From the NCBI RefSeq assembly GCF_000001735.4, contig NC_003075.7, positions 16,121,001 to 16,185,000 of the forward strand: 64,000 nucleotides of DNA. The letters run 5' to 3'. Shown piece after piece: positions 23,452 through 34,559 of this stretch (within the stretch, counting starts at the first letter, position 1; each line of letters starts with the position of its first letter). The position numbers were made by a program, and so were the translations under genes. Source of the DNA: Arabidopsis thaliana (lineage: Eukaryota > Streptophyta > Magnoliopsida > Brassicales > Brassicaceae). Below the pieces are notes generated by a model. It was not told the origin of the DNA and did no database searches. It was given only the letters and a program-made list of their open reading frames with translations.

Positions 23452-24864
23452 TCAACACCAACATCCATCTAGCGAACCATAACTGTGTTTGCGTCCTACA
23501 ACATTTGCCATCTTTCTTTCTTTAAACTTACCCAAAACACTTTTTGCCCACTCGCCAAAATAAGTCTCATTGTATCCGATCCTACCGTTCTTATAGACGG
23601 ACGACATACATCGCCTATCAGTATCGGGAAACTGACATATTTCCCCATCCGGGTCATGCCACGAGCCTTCATGTCTCATTCCTGACCACCTAGTTCCCCA
23701 TTGGTACACAAGCTGACCAACTCCTGCAAGCTTACGCCATCCTTTAGGGAGAAATTCCATCACGCTACTATTTCTGTCCATTAGAACCAAATTAGTAAGT
23801 TGTGCACCGTGTGGTGATACTAACACATCGGTCATTCTCATCAGCTCCACTTGCTCACAGAATGTTAGATTATTTGAATAAGAAACTTTCAATTCACACC
23901 CTTCTACATTTTTACACTCTCTCTTAAAGATATCGATCACGGCTGACTCATTCTTGAATGATCTTGGTCCGGTTCTCATTAGCAATGTCATACCTATTCG
24001 TGATTTTGATGTCTCGGACAAGCTTATGTTACAATAGTGTCTGGCTTTGCATCTAATGAGATCAAAGACTTCCATTCTTCTCTCCCTTGACATTCCACCT
24101 TCATTATGTCTCATAACAACCGCCTTCTCAAAGCAAACCGGCCTGTTCTTATCACGAAACCGTAAAAATTCTGTGTTCTGACCGTAAGTCGCTGTGATTA
24201 TCTCGTTCAACCAATTCCCCATCTTGAACCTGAGTTCTCCCCAATGGTATAAAACCCATCTTTGAGGATTTTCGCACTGGTGTCTTAAGCTCCAAGCAAC
24301 AAATGGGACCATGGCGGACAGTCCATGCCACATATTACCGTAATCGTAATGATTATACGAGACAAATGTCAATCCCTCCTGGAGACTGGCATTGACAGGA
24401 AGAGCTTGAGGCCAAGCCAGTGCATAGTAGTTCCATGATCCATCATGCTCATCAACCCCTTTCAAGCACAAAAGCCTTCCTTTCGAAGATTCCGAAGGAA
24501 ATTCTTGATATTGAACCTCACCTTTTGTTTGGTTATCGTAGAGAGAGCTCATAAACCAAGTATGACCTTCAAGTGGTTTGTTTGAAAAACGAAGGTCTTT
24601 CAGGGGAAGGAATGTTACCGACTCACGTAGTTTCTCCACCAAGTAAGCCGTCTCGTTCTCAGATTTTATTTGTTCAGGTTCTTGTTGTTGTTCTTTTAGA
24701 TATGTGAATAGTGAAGGAGGAAGTAAAATGGGTTGTTGGGTAATGTGAAATGACCAGATTTGAAGAAGAACAAAAACTGTGACGACAAGACACAAGACGT
24801 TCAAGGAGAACTTAGGGGAGGCTAAGCAAGTAACTAGATTCCTTGAAACGCTGCGTTTAGTCAT
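23452..24864 (-). CDS. GT61-like (DUF563) Golgi glycosyltransferase, copy 2
   Basis: Intronless, 470 residues. Same architecture as copy 1 and clearly a tandem duplicate: anchor about 19-40, then long identical blocks such as LEGHTWFMSSLYDNQTKGE and VVMRHNEGGMSRERRM, and the GT61 block VLVSPHGAQLTNLVLM. Differences cluster in the stem (about 45-70, with an extra QQQEPEQ run) and at the extreme C-terminus. The catalytic blocks are intact in both copies, so neither looks like a pseudogene. Golgi type II glycosyltransferase of unknown acceptor. Matches AT4G33600 as I remember it. Confidence 0.85.
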   Translation of the reverse strand: MTKRSVSRNLVTCLASPKFSLNVLCLVVTVFVLLQIWSFHITQQPILLPPSLFTYLKEQQQEPEQIKSENETAYLVEKLRESVTFLPLKDLRFSNKPLEGHTWFMSSLYDNQTKGEVQYQEFPSESSKGRLLCLKGVDEHDGSWNYYALAWPQALPVNASLQEGLTFVSYNHYDYGNMWHGLSAMVPFVAWSLRHQCENPQRWVLYHWGELRFKMGNWLNEIITATYGQNTEFLRFRDKNRPVCFEKAVVMRHNEGGMSRERRMEVFDLIRCKARHYCNISLSETSKSRIGMTLLMRTGPRSFKNESAVIDIFKRECKNVEGCELKVSYSNNLTFCEQVELMRMTDVLVSPHGAQLTNLVLMDRNSSVMEFLPKGWRKLAGVGQLVYQWGTRWSGMRHEGSWHDPDGEICQFPDTDRRCMSSVYKNGRIGYNETYFGEWAKSVLGKFKERKMANVVGRKHSYGSLDGCWC

Positions 24865-25484
24865 GTTTTGAATGGGAAGAGTGAATGAATGTGAAGACTG
24901 AAGAAAGAGAATGGTTTTTATCAGATGACATGGGTGAAATGAAACTCGTGAGGCAAAATAAAGCTAACTTTATTTGCCAAAGATGTTGATGCATTGCATG
25001 TTTGAAAAACGAACGTTATCACATCTGCGCCAACATTTGTGGCAGTTTTTAGCATCGACTAACACATGCGTCTTGTTTTATTTTCTAAATTTGTTCAGAA
25101 AGTTTTTAAGAAAGAAATATGTATTTATTTTGATAAATTGACAACCCGAAATTTTCATATAAACTTAAAGAATTTAGATAGTGTTTTACTGCAACTTTAA
25201 CTAAAAATCATGCACTTATACCAACTTATACGTGTATATATCAAACGTCACCAATTTTTTTATATATTACTATGAGTAAAGAACCAAGTAAGCACTTTAA
25301 CAAACCACAAACAAATTTAAAATACAACATATTAATAATCAAAAGGAAATTAAAGGTACAAAATACAAATCATCAAACGGGGGTATGCGTAATTAAACAA
25401 ACAAAAACACACCACAATGAAACAACTAATTACAACAATCTTATAATAAAATATACATCATCAATCACATGAAGTGATGATAGT
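24865..25484. other. Intergenic: promoter of GT61-like copy 2 and 3' flank of proline-rich gene 2
   Basis: 620 bases, strongly AT-rich; no gene seen. Confidence 0.55.
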
Positions 25485-25934
25485 TCAAGGACTCGAAGTA
25501 GTTGCAGAAGGCGGGGGAGAGAAGAACGGAATGGATGGGAGACTAGTCGGCAGAGAGGGAATGGATGGGAGATTAGTTGGAAGAGAAGGAATGGATGGAA
25601 TATTAGTCGGAAGAGAAGGAATTGTTGTTGGAAATGAAGGCAAAGTTGGCATTGGAGGCATTGCCGTGGGAATGGTGGGAAGATTTGGTTGTGGCAAAGC
25701 TGATGGCATTGGAAATGGAGACATTGCAGTGGGCATTGTGGGGAGAGTTGGTAAAGACGGTTGTGGCAACGTCGATGGCAATGGAGGTAGTCCCATTGTT
25801 GGAATAGGCAGATTTGGGATTTGAGGAAGAGGTTGTTGTTGGAGAAGGCGGCGTGAGGCTGAGCAAGTGTTGATCATCATAGAGGAAGAGAGGCACACTA
25901 GAAAAGCAATGCGGAAGAGCTTGTATGATGCCAT
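25485..25934 (-). CDS. Secreted proline-rich repeat protein 2
   Basis: Intronless, 149 residues. Signal peptide about 1-26 (MASYKLFRIAFLVCLSSS... ending CSA), then SRRLLQQQ, then a Pro/Leu/Thr/Ser repeat region (LPTIPT, LPSIPSLPT, MPPMPTLPS) to the end. The last part has three 30-base DNA repeats. Probably a cell-wall protein of unknown role. The opposite strand also reads as a glycine-rich open frame, and older annotation may have called this locus glycine-rich. The minus frame is preferred because it has a signal peptide, a proper ATG and a TATA box at 26038-26045. Related in plan to proline-rich gene 1; together they flank the GT61 pair. Confidence 0.8.
   Translation of the reverse strand: MASYKLFRIAFLVCLSSSMMINTCSASRRLLQQQPLPQIPNLPIPTMGLPPLPSTLPQPSLPTLPTMPTAMSPFPMPSALPQPNLPTIPTAMPPMPTLPSFPTTIPSLPTNIPSIPSLPTNLPSIPSLPTSLPSIPFFSPPPSATTSSP
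25531..25620 (-). repeat. Three 30-base tandem repeats in proline-rich gene 2
   Basis: Units at 25531-25560, 25561-25590 and 25591-25620 each begin ATGGATGG on the plus strand and code a ten-residue SLPT-x-x-PSIP unit on the minus strand. The units differ at only a few bases, suggesting recent expansion. Confidence 0.85.
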
Positions 25935-26691
25935 TTTGCTTTGGTTGTGAATCTCTAATTATGGTTAAGCCTTTCTAATTGCTTCTCTTGTATTGCTTGC
26001 TTTGTGTTGATGAGAAATTCAAAGATATGCGATTGAGTTTATATAGCGGCAAGAGTCTCTATGGATAACAAAGACCTTTTATTCAAATATCATATATGGT
26101 TTGGTTAGGTGTACTTTATGGTTGGCTTGAGCTATTGTTAGTTCAACTTAATGTGTGTTTAATAGATTATTTTGACAATTCAAGGATTTTTATTGAAGTT
26201 AGTTCAACAATCAAAACTATCTAACTCTAATACACATGTTAAGTCTATAACCAAACTTTTAAATGTCATTTTAAGCTTATAAATACCAATTACCACCGTA
26301 AGTATATTATAAAATCTGATGTAACAACATAAATTTTGTGTAAAGCTATGAAATATGAAATAATCTCCAAAACACCAAATAAAACAAACAAAAATTATGA
26401 TCATTATTTTGTCACAGCTGTACCAAAAACTCCAAAATGGAATTTCCCGGTCAAACCGGATACATGGTTTGCCAAATAAAAAACCGGAAAGACGAACAAC
26501 TAATGGTTTGACGGATATGACCGGTCGAACCGGATAGACAAGCAATTGAATTTTGAAAATCTGTGGTCATTCCCGAAAAGTCAACCTAACTAGACAGAAT
26601 CGAAATTCAAAATTCCGTCTCTTTGGTACAGAATACGCTTTGGACCTTCTCGAGCCCGTCGGAACTGTAACTCAGTATTATTCTGGCGCCG
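25935..26691. other. Divergent promoter between proline-rich gene 2 and ULP2-like protease
   Basis: 757 bases. TATA for the minus gene at 26038-26045. Near 26448 and 26521 are two short similar blocks, GGTCAAACCGGATA and GGTCGAACCGGATA. Confidence 0.55.
26038..26045 (-). promoter_or_regulatory. TATA box of proline-rich gene 2
   Basis: Reads TATATAAA on the minus strand, about 104 bases before the ATG. Confidence 0.5.
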
Positions 26692-29600
26692 ATGACTCTC
26701 CGGTCAGTTCAATCCCGAAGTAAGCGGAAACCGATTGATGTATTTGATTACTCTGACGAGGATGACCGTGTTGAAGAGGAGTCGAAGAAACTCCTTCGCA
26801 AATTCGATTCCCCAGTTACTAAAAAACACCACTGCGCCATCGATAAGTATGAATTCCTTCGATGCTGTGAGTGTTTCTTCTCTGAATTTCTCATTGAATT
26901 TTGTTTTTGGCTGTGTCCTGCAAAATATTTGGGAAGGAAGATCTTATTTCTCATTGAATTTCCCCAAGTTTAACATGGTAACACAAGAGAAGGAATATGT
27001 TATTTTTTGTGTTAATATCTTTCTATTGCAGTTGCGAAGGATACCCAAAGCGAGAGTAAAGTATTGCAACACATTGTTATTGATGTTGAAGGTAATAGTA
27101 GGAAAATTATATCTTGGAGAACAGTTCTCAACTACAAATGATGAAAATTGTGTAGAATTCCAAATTTTCAGATGCTAGTGTGTGTGGTAGAATAGAAATA
27201 ACCAATTATGGTTTATGCAGTCCCAGTAAAAGAAGAACCGTCAAGATGTGAACTCAGCGGAGATGGAAATGTGAGCCTTTGTCATGCAGTCATGATGGAG
27301 TTATTACAAGGAATGAGAATGGCTAGAAATTTTCTAATTTTTGTTGTACAATATATTGCAGAGTGACCTGATTGATGTTATCTCCAATGGCTCCCATAGA
27401 AGGATTGGAATCGATTCATTAACGTCATCATCTCTGTCGGAAAATGATGAAGGTTTTTAGTATTCTCTATCTTTAGTTTCAGTAATCATTTCCTGTTTGT
27501 TATCTCAAAATTGCTTGCTCTAAAGAAACTGCTGAATTCTTTTAGTTTCAACTGGAGAAGCCACAAATCCTGCTTCTGATCCACATGAAGTTGTAAGTCT
27601 TTTCGAGTATATGCTGTTCTTTTAACTAGAGATAGTTAAGGATCACGAACAAAATGAAAAGCATAAGCTCTACTTCCTCTGAAAAGTTGTTGATATGCTG
27701 TTTGTCTCAAGGCTTATGCACTTGGGTTTATATGCAGACAGTAACTCATACTCTTTTTCTTTTTCTGCACATACAGGATCCCGAGAATGCACAAGTTCTT
27801 ATTATCCCTGATGTTATTATATATGGAGATATATACTGTACAAACTCGAAGTTAACATTTTCACGCAACTGTATGAATGTTGAAAGTTCTTCAGTAAATG
27901 CAACTAAAGGGACCTTTAGTTGTCAGTGGACAATAGAAGATATCATCAAAATTGAGTCTCAGTGGTGTTTAGAGGTGAGTTCTGTAAGATCCTCATTTTA
28001 TGTTGTATTTTTGAATTGTATTTTTAATGATACTTGAGTTGTATTTTTTAGGTTGAGACTGCCTTTGTTAACGTCCTTCTGAAGTCCAGGAAGCCTGAAG
28101 GAGTTGATATTGCGAAAGATATTTCAGGTCTACCATAAAGTTCACTTTTGTTTATGTTTGTGTGGCTTAAGTGCAAAGGGAGTTTTCAAGCGAGGGGGTT
28201 CCTTAAATCGTTAGCTGAATAAGAAGGGCATACACATCATAATCCCTCTATTGCTAGTTTTTGATGTTTACAACGTCAAGTCTAGTCTAACTAACATCTG
28301 TACTCATGCTGACAGGAATTGATCTCCTAAAATTTTCCGTGTATGACCCTAAATGGTCTAAAGAAGTAGAAACCATCAGATCGTTGGACTCGAGATACAA
28401 GAATATTTGGTTTGACACCATAACGTAAGTCACTTAGAAATACTATTGGCACCATTGTGTTGGTATATACATTGCAGTTCTCCCCACTTCCTCTCCTTCC
28501 ATCATTATTATGTTGGTGGTATATGATATAACTGGTCTTTTGCTCAAGTCTTGAAATCTATATAAATTTCTTTTGTTTCCACATCGTTAATAGAATTGAT
28601 GACATAGTGGACAAAATATATATGTGCTATCATATAAAAAATTCTCTTGCTTTCAACTGTTTCCTTGTTACCTAAATAGATTTCTTGGATGCTGAACGAA
28701 TCAACATATGAAAAGCTTTTTTCCTTAACAAGGATCACTTATGTTTTAAATCCTGTAAAGGGTTTTGGGAGAAAGAAGTTACGAAGATAGGAAAACTATC
28801 TGGTGGGTTATAACTTCTAACTTTTAATTTGTCGTTGTTGAATGTTGACAGAGAGAGCGAGGAAATTGCTTTTAGTGGACATGATTTGGGAACTTCACTC
28901 ACCAAGTGAGTATGAACTATAATTATCTTCGAATAATGCGGTTTATAATTATGTTCTTTGGTAAATGTAATCTGACAGTTTGGGGATGTACTCTTCTTTT
29001 ATGTTATTTTATGACCTTATCTTACCTCTTGATATGTGCTGTTTGTATTCCGATCTTCAGCCTCGCTGATTCATTTGAAGATCTAGTTTACCCTCAAGGA
29101 GAGCCAGATGCTGTAGTAGTTAGGAAGCAAGACATTGAGCTTCTGAAGCCAAGACGTTTCATCAACGATACAATCATTGATTTTTATATCAAGTAAGTTA
29201 CTATCTTTCCATATTAACTTAACATTAGAAGGAAATAAAAACAGTATCTGTAGAGCAGAGAATGCCTACAAGCCAAAAGCAAGGCTTGTCATATTATATT
29301 TGCTTTCATTTATATTTACCGTTTCCATGCATAACCTAGTTCGAAGCAGCTTGTAAAGTTGGGTTTGATACTTGCAGGTACCTTAAGAATCGAATTTCAC
29401 CGAAGGAACGGGGCAGATTCCACTTTTTCAATTGTTTCTTTTTCCGGAAGCTGGCTAACTTAGACAAAGGTACACCTAGCACGTGTGGAGGAAGGGAAGC
29501 ATACCAACGTGTGCAGAAGTGGACTAAGAATGTGGATCTTTTTGAAAAAGATTATATATTTATTCCTATAAACTGCAGGTGAAAATATATTTCACACAGA

Positions 29601-31853
29601 TGCTATTTTTTCTTACCGCTATTAAGATGACTTATTCTTGCATTTGATTGCAGTTTTCACTGGAGTCTGGTTATCATCTGTCATCCCGGTGAATTGGTTC
29701 CTTCTCATGGTAAGATTAACTCGTTCTGTTATTTTCTTATGCTTGTTGACTTAGTTTTACAACTTATAAGTAAATTTTCACTCTTTTGATGATGAAGTCG
29801 AAAACCCACAAAGGGTTCCCTGCATCTTGCATCTGGACTCAATTAAAGGAAGCCACAAAGGTGGTCTTATAAACATTTTTCCGAGGTATGCTCTAACACG
29901 TTTCATTAAAGTTCACTGCCATTACATTTTACTTGTTCTTGACATTTGGGTTTCAGGAGACCATTTTAAGTCGTGATACTTTTGAATTAGTCTCGAGAGT
30001 TATTACTAGTTACTTCAGTGTTGGATGCACATTATGCATATGAGGTTGGATCTATTTTTTTGTTTGTTTGAGATCAAAGCTGGCTTAGGAGTGTTTGGGT
30101 TTCCAGTTGATGATTGATTCTTTCTATAGGAACTCTTTGTTAATTTTCTACCGGAACTCTTTGTTAATTTTCTACCCATTTACATCTTTTTATTATTTCG
30201 TTTTTCCACTTTTCCTTAGCATGCTTAGTCAAATATATGGATTTTATCATAACTATTTAAATGTCCATCATGTGGTCATAGTTACCTACGTGAAGAGTGG
30301 AAAGCGAGGCATGAAAACACAACAAATGATTCCTCAAGAGCTCCAAATATGCAGTCCATCTCACTTGAGGTATTGCTTCCTAACAAGGATGAAATGATCT
30401 TGATTTTTGAGGTCAGATAGAAGGCACATATCAAATCAGTTTTGGTCGGTAGGCTATTTTCGAAAAGCATGTTACTATTCTAGTGGAGTCAACTGATATT
30501 ACCATTGTGGATTTTGTGAATTTCTTTAGTGCCTTTTCTGATGCTATTGCCTCATTTCACAAATTCAGCTCCCGCAGCAAGAGAATTCTTTTGACTGTGG
30601 CCTCTTTTTGCTCCACTATTTGGATCTTTTTGTGGCTCAAGCTCCTGCTAAATTCAATCCATCCCTCATCTCAAGATCGGCAAATTTTGTAAGTAGTCTT
30701 GTTTCCATCTCTTGAATATGATGAAGTTGCATCTGACATACTGAATTTACTATGCCATAGTAAGCAGATCGTTGTTAGTTTACTATTTTCTTAAAATTAA
30801 ATGTGACTATTGAAACATGCATTTGAGAATACTATTTTATCTGTTTCACAAATGATATTTAAGAAAATTGAAACAAATTTTTATAATCTTATTTACAACT
30901 TAAGTTTTCTTATGATATGAAAGCACTCCACCGAGAAACAGTGATTTGAATGAGATGGTTTAATTTATTTTCTGCTTCTTTTCAGCTAACTAGGAATTGG
31001 TTTCCTGCAAAGGAAGCTTCACTTAAGCGTAGAAACATCTTAGAATTGCTTTACAACCTCCACAAAGGTCATGATCCAAGTATTCTTCCAGCTAATTCCA
31101 AAAGTGAACCACCTCATTGTGGAGTTTCCAACAGGAATGATCAAGAAACTGAAAGTGAGAATGTGATTGAGTGCTGTAACTGGATAAAACCATTTGATGG
31201 TTCCTCATCAACCGTTACAGACATTTCCCAAACGAAGACTTGCTCGCCGGATCTGATTCTTAGCAAAGAAGTTTCTTACAGCGGAGGTTATGACCCTCCG
31301 TCTTCTAAGCTCCGAAAGGTCTTCATGTCACCTATTGTGGTAAAATTTCATTTTCTATATCTTCAGTTTAGATTCTACTGCTAAGTATCTTATGTTGATA
31401 ATGTTTCTATACAATTTCTCAAACCAGGAAGAAGTGCAAGAAAGTTGTGAGAAAAAGGACCATTTGGAAATGGACATACAGAAATCCACTGGTCATGAGA
31501 TAGAAACATTGCGAAAAGAGGGATGCATGCTTTATATTGAGGACAGTGATGATGAAGAAGCTGTTTCAGTAGAATACGTCTCTGATTCTCAAGATTCATA
31601 TGAAGTTGAGATGAAAGTAGAAGATGATGATGACGATGAGCTTATAGTTACTGGAGAATCTTCAGGGATTCATGGAAGCAGAGAAATCAAGTCTGATTCA
31701 GCATCGATCGAAAGAGTGAACAAAAGTAGAGATTCAACTGCTGCCTCTTGTTATAATGACTTTCTTCTTGTGTTATCTGATGATGAGAGGAGCTCAGACG
31801 ACAAAGAAAACATCTTAATAAGTTCAAATGTGATGGCCAAGCCAAAAACTTGA
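26692..31853 (+). CDS. SPF2: ULP2-type SUMO-specific cysteine protease
   Basis: Removes SUMO from proteins, probably in the nucleus. Seventeen exons: 26692-26866, 27032-27091, 27221-27270, 27362-27452, 27546-27592, 27777-27974, 28052-28127, 28316-28424, 28852-28905, 29061-29192, 29378-29578, 29654-29709, 29798-29885, 30282-30369, 30569-30688, 30986-31339 and 31428-31853, giving 774 residues. The N-terminal third holds a PH-like region of ULP2 proteins (YGDIYCTNSKLTFS). The C48 peptidase domain begins near LLKPRRFINDTIIDFYIKYL. The catalytic triad is His400 (SFHWSLVI), Asp430 (LHLDSIKG) and Cys485 (NSFDCGLF), with a Gln just before. An insert between His and Cys is typical of the ULP2 class. 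The tail is acidic with SUMO-interaction-like stretches (DELIVTG, DFLLVLSDDE). Matches AT4G33620, described as ULP2-like/SPF2. Confidence 0.9.
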
Positions 31854-32113
31854 TACTTTAATGAAGATGAATATCGCCAATCTAATGCGATTATTATTTT
31901 TATGGTTTTCTAATCTCTTTGCCCATAATGAATATCATGTCAAATTTTATATTCAATAGTGCTCGTCTCTTATACGACCAGTATCAAAGCTTTGTTTTTC
32001 AACAGACAAAAAACAAAAGAATCTGCTGTTATTATCCAAGTGGGAGGATGAAAACCGAGAGCTCACACAATGCTTTAATACAAAAAGAAACTGATGTCGT
32101 CGTCCATTCACAT
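31854..32113. other. Convergent 3' flank
   Basis: 260 bases between the SUMO protease and the minus-strand membrane protein; 3' UTRs only. Confidence 0.55.
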
Positions 32114-33543
32114 TCACACGTCTTCGTCTCTACTCTGATGCTCCAGGAGCAATTGTTCCAACTCTTCCTTGCGTCGGGCTATCTCCTGCAATAAGGGTCA
32201 ATGACTTAGAAACCATTTGAGTGATGATAATAATGATGCAGATAGACTATCAATTGACACTTGCCTCAAGATCCTTGACTGCTTGTTCTCTTGAAACTTC
32301 CTTTTGCTGTCGAGCACGCTTCAGAAAGCCGATGCAGAGAACTCCCTGAAGTTCAGACAACGATCAAAGATTGACAGTGAAAACATAAACGGGAACTCAG
32401 ATATTGAAAAACAAAGGAAGTGATTGCCCAAGAAGCTCATTTTTCAAGTTAGAAATAGCCCTACAGATTCGCTAACCACCACATCAAGCATCTATTGTTC
32501 AGAGTTGGGAGTTATCCAAGTGATCCTAAAGGTCTGGGGACAAAGTGTCAACATGAGTTCTTACAACAAACCAAGAATCGTTTTCAAGTGAAATGCATTC
32601 TTATAAGCAAGATGCAACCACAAGGCACAAACTAATACGAAAAGATTCAACAATAAGCGAGAGCAGAGAGGGAATAAGCAGATGTGATATAATAGGATGA
32701 ATGGTGATAGCGTACAGAAATGACATAGATAACACCACAAGCAAGAAGCAAGTAGCTTGCGATGTTCTGTAGAAGCAGGAGATCCTTCTTTTGAGTCATA
32801 TAGTCAGGGAAAGCTCTTGTCATCACAGCAACACTGAAATGAACAAAGTAAAGATATATACATAAAACATAAAATCATACAGCAACCAAGGAATGGTCTC
32901 ATTTTTGAGTACCTGGCCTGGAATTAGCTGAAGCAGCACTCAAAAAACACATCATAAAAGAACAACACGATCCATTCCAACACAAGAGGTACAAAAGAAG
33001 GTTACTAAGCTGTATAGATGTACTTACAAAATTTGAAGCATTCCTCTACCAGCCCAGTATTCAAGAACCTGTAAACAGATTTGCAAAATTAGAATCAATT
33101 CATGTTAGAAAATCAAAGGAAAGAGATAGCAAAAGATACGAAACCTTGGAAAATTTGAGAATGAAACCCCATTCAGTCTCAACGAGAACAACAAAACAAG
33201 CAATCACCACAGCATAACACCGGAATATTCCATCGAAGAGCTGCTCGGAGAGGAAAAGATAAAAGCTTTACACAGAGATCATCTTCAAGTAATCTAATGC
33301 CTGCGCAGCGAGAGAGGAAAAAGAGAGAGAGAGAGAGAGAGATTATACATCGTGGCTGTCACGGAAGGAGCGAACGGCAGCGAGAACGTTAACGACAACA
33401 CAGAGAATGGCGATGAGAGAGGTAACGAGGCTGAAGCATCTACAAACAACAAGGAAAGGATCTGCTCTGTTTCCGAGCTTCAATTTCGCGGATCCGGAAG
33501 AAGGTCCGGCGGGGGATTCTTCGATTTCCTCAGTCCTATCCAT
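32114..33543 (-). CDS. Small multi-pass membrane protein of unknown function
   Basis: Exons from the 5' end: 33349-33543, 33145-33240, 33028-33068, 32716-32833, 32265-32345 and 32114-32185, giving 200 residues. The N-terminus is soluble (TEEIEESPAGPSSGSAK). Hydrophobic segments follow: CFSLVTSLIAILCVVVNVLA, CYAVVIACFVVLVE, a segment around LLLLQNIASYLLLACGVIYV, and a short one at the join to GVLCIGFL. The C-terminus is a charged coiled-coil-like helix (RQQKEVSREQAVKDLEEIARRKEELEQ). No catalytic motif seen. The intron between 32265 and 32185 uses a GC donor (GAG then GCAAGT). A (GA)10 run abuts the first donor. I remember this as AT4G33625, function unknown; related conserved eukaryotic four-helix membrane proteins are possible relatives. 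Confidence 0.82.
33323..33342. repeat. (GA)10 microsatellite
   Basis: Perfect GA dinucleotide run inside intron 1 of the membrane-protein gene, a few bases from its splice donor; reads (TC)10 on the gene strand. Confidence 0.9.
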
Positions 33544-34559
33544 CTAAAACCAATTTCCCGGTGAGAAAATCCGCCGTCTTAAGTGGAATTTGGAATCGAG
33601 ACGCGAAAAACGAAATGGAGAAGCTTGTTGGTTAGGATTCAGAAGTGGTTAGTGCGGAAAGCTGAATTCTTTCTTTCACCGGACGTTCAAGCCTTGTCTT
33701 TTATTCTTCTTCTTTCTTCTTTGGGAATATTTAACTCTGCTTACTATTTTTATATATCAGATCATTAAGTGTTGTACAAAAAAACAAAAAAAACGTCATT
33801 GTTGATTTGTTGTAATGTTTAGAAATATGCTATTTTTCTAGATATTTTTGCAGTAATGCTAACAGGTATGCGATTTCTATCAGTTAGTATTCATGACCAC
33901 ATCATACTGCTCTCTCTAAATAATTCAGGGCTCCACATTACGATTTTTTATTATAAAATCTACTAGTACTTATAAGAAAGTAGAGTTAATGAAGTCGATG
34001 GGAACCACTTGGGAGAGTGGTTACAACACTCCAGTCTAGTCACATGTAACATGTTCATGGATACGACCTAGCTTCCTCTTAGTGAGGTTAAATAATCCTA
34101 TAGAGCCCATTAGAAGTCAATGGGCTAACAAATATATGACTGGCTCTAGCTCTAGCTCTAGCTCTAGTTCTAAAACCAAAACCCAAGACCACAACAAACA
34201 ATTTTTGCCGTAACACACTACTAATTTTCACTTTCATCTACAATAATCTCCAAAATTTTGTATTATGTAGAGATTTGAGTCTGAATACGCTAAAATTTTA
34301 CTCAAAAACTGGACTATAAATTAGAAATTTTGGTCTTTTTGGATTAGCATTCCGTTCGAATTGATCCGCATACCAAAAATAAAATAAACGTTGCGGTTTG
34401 GTTGGTTAATAAACGGACATGACCACATAACACATAAGTCAGTCACGAGTCACATATTCCTTTTGGTCAATCAAAAGCCCATATCATCATCATCGTCCAC
34501 ACAACACAAAACTATATTCGATTTCTTCCACCACCACACGCTCTCACATCTCTCCGGCG
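33544..34559. promoter_or_regulatory. Divergent promoter region between membrane-protein gene and EX1
   Basis: About 1 kb. Contains an inverted pair AGCCCATT...AATGGGCT (34104-34126), the TGGGCT type of site II/TCP element common at plant organelle and housekeeping genes, and a CTCTAG-type hexanucleotide repeat at 34144-34170. No gene seen. Confidence 0.5.
34144..34170. repeat. CTCTAG/GCTCTA hexanucleotide repeat
   Basis: Four to five consecutive copies of GCTCTA, the last degenerate (TTCTA). Confidence 0.85.

Noticed and set aside
25474..25824. Glycine-rich open frame on the plus strand
   Set aside because: Mirror image of the proline-rich gene; CC-rich proline codons read backwards give glycine. 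The minus frame has a signal peptide and TATA box.
32834..33027. Possible extra micro-exon near 32913-32935 in the membrane-protein gene (acceptor-like and donor-like sites)
   Set aside because: Including it would place a stop codon in frame right after the preceding exon; direct joining gives a continuous product.
33583..33768. Short open frame after the membrane-protein promoter
   Set aside because: No conserved features and no support from context.
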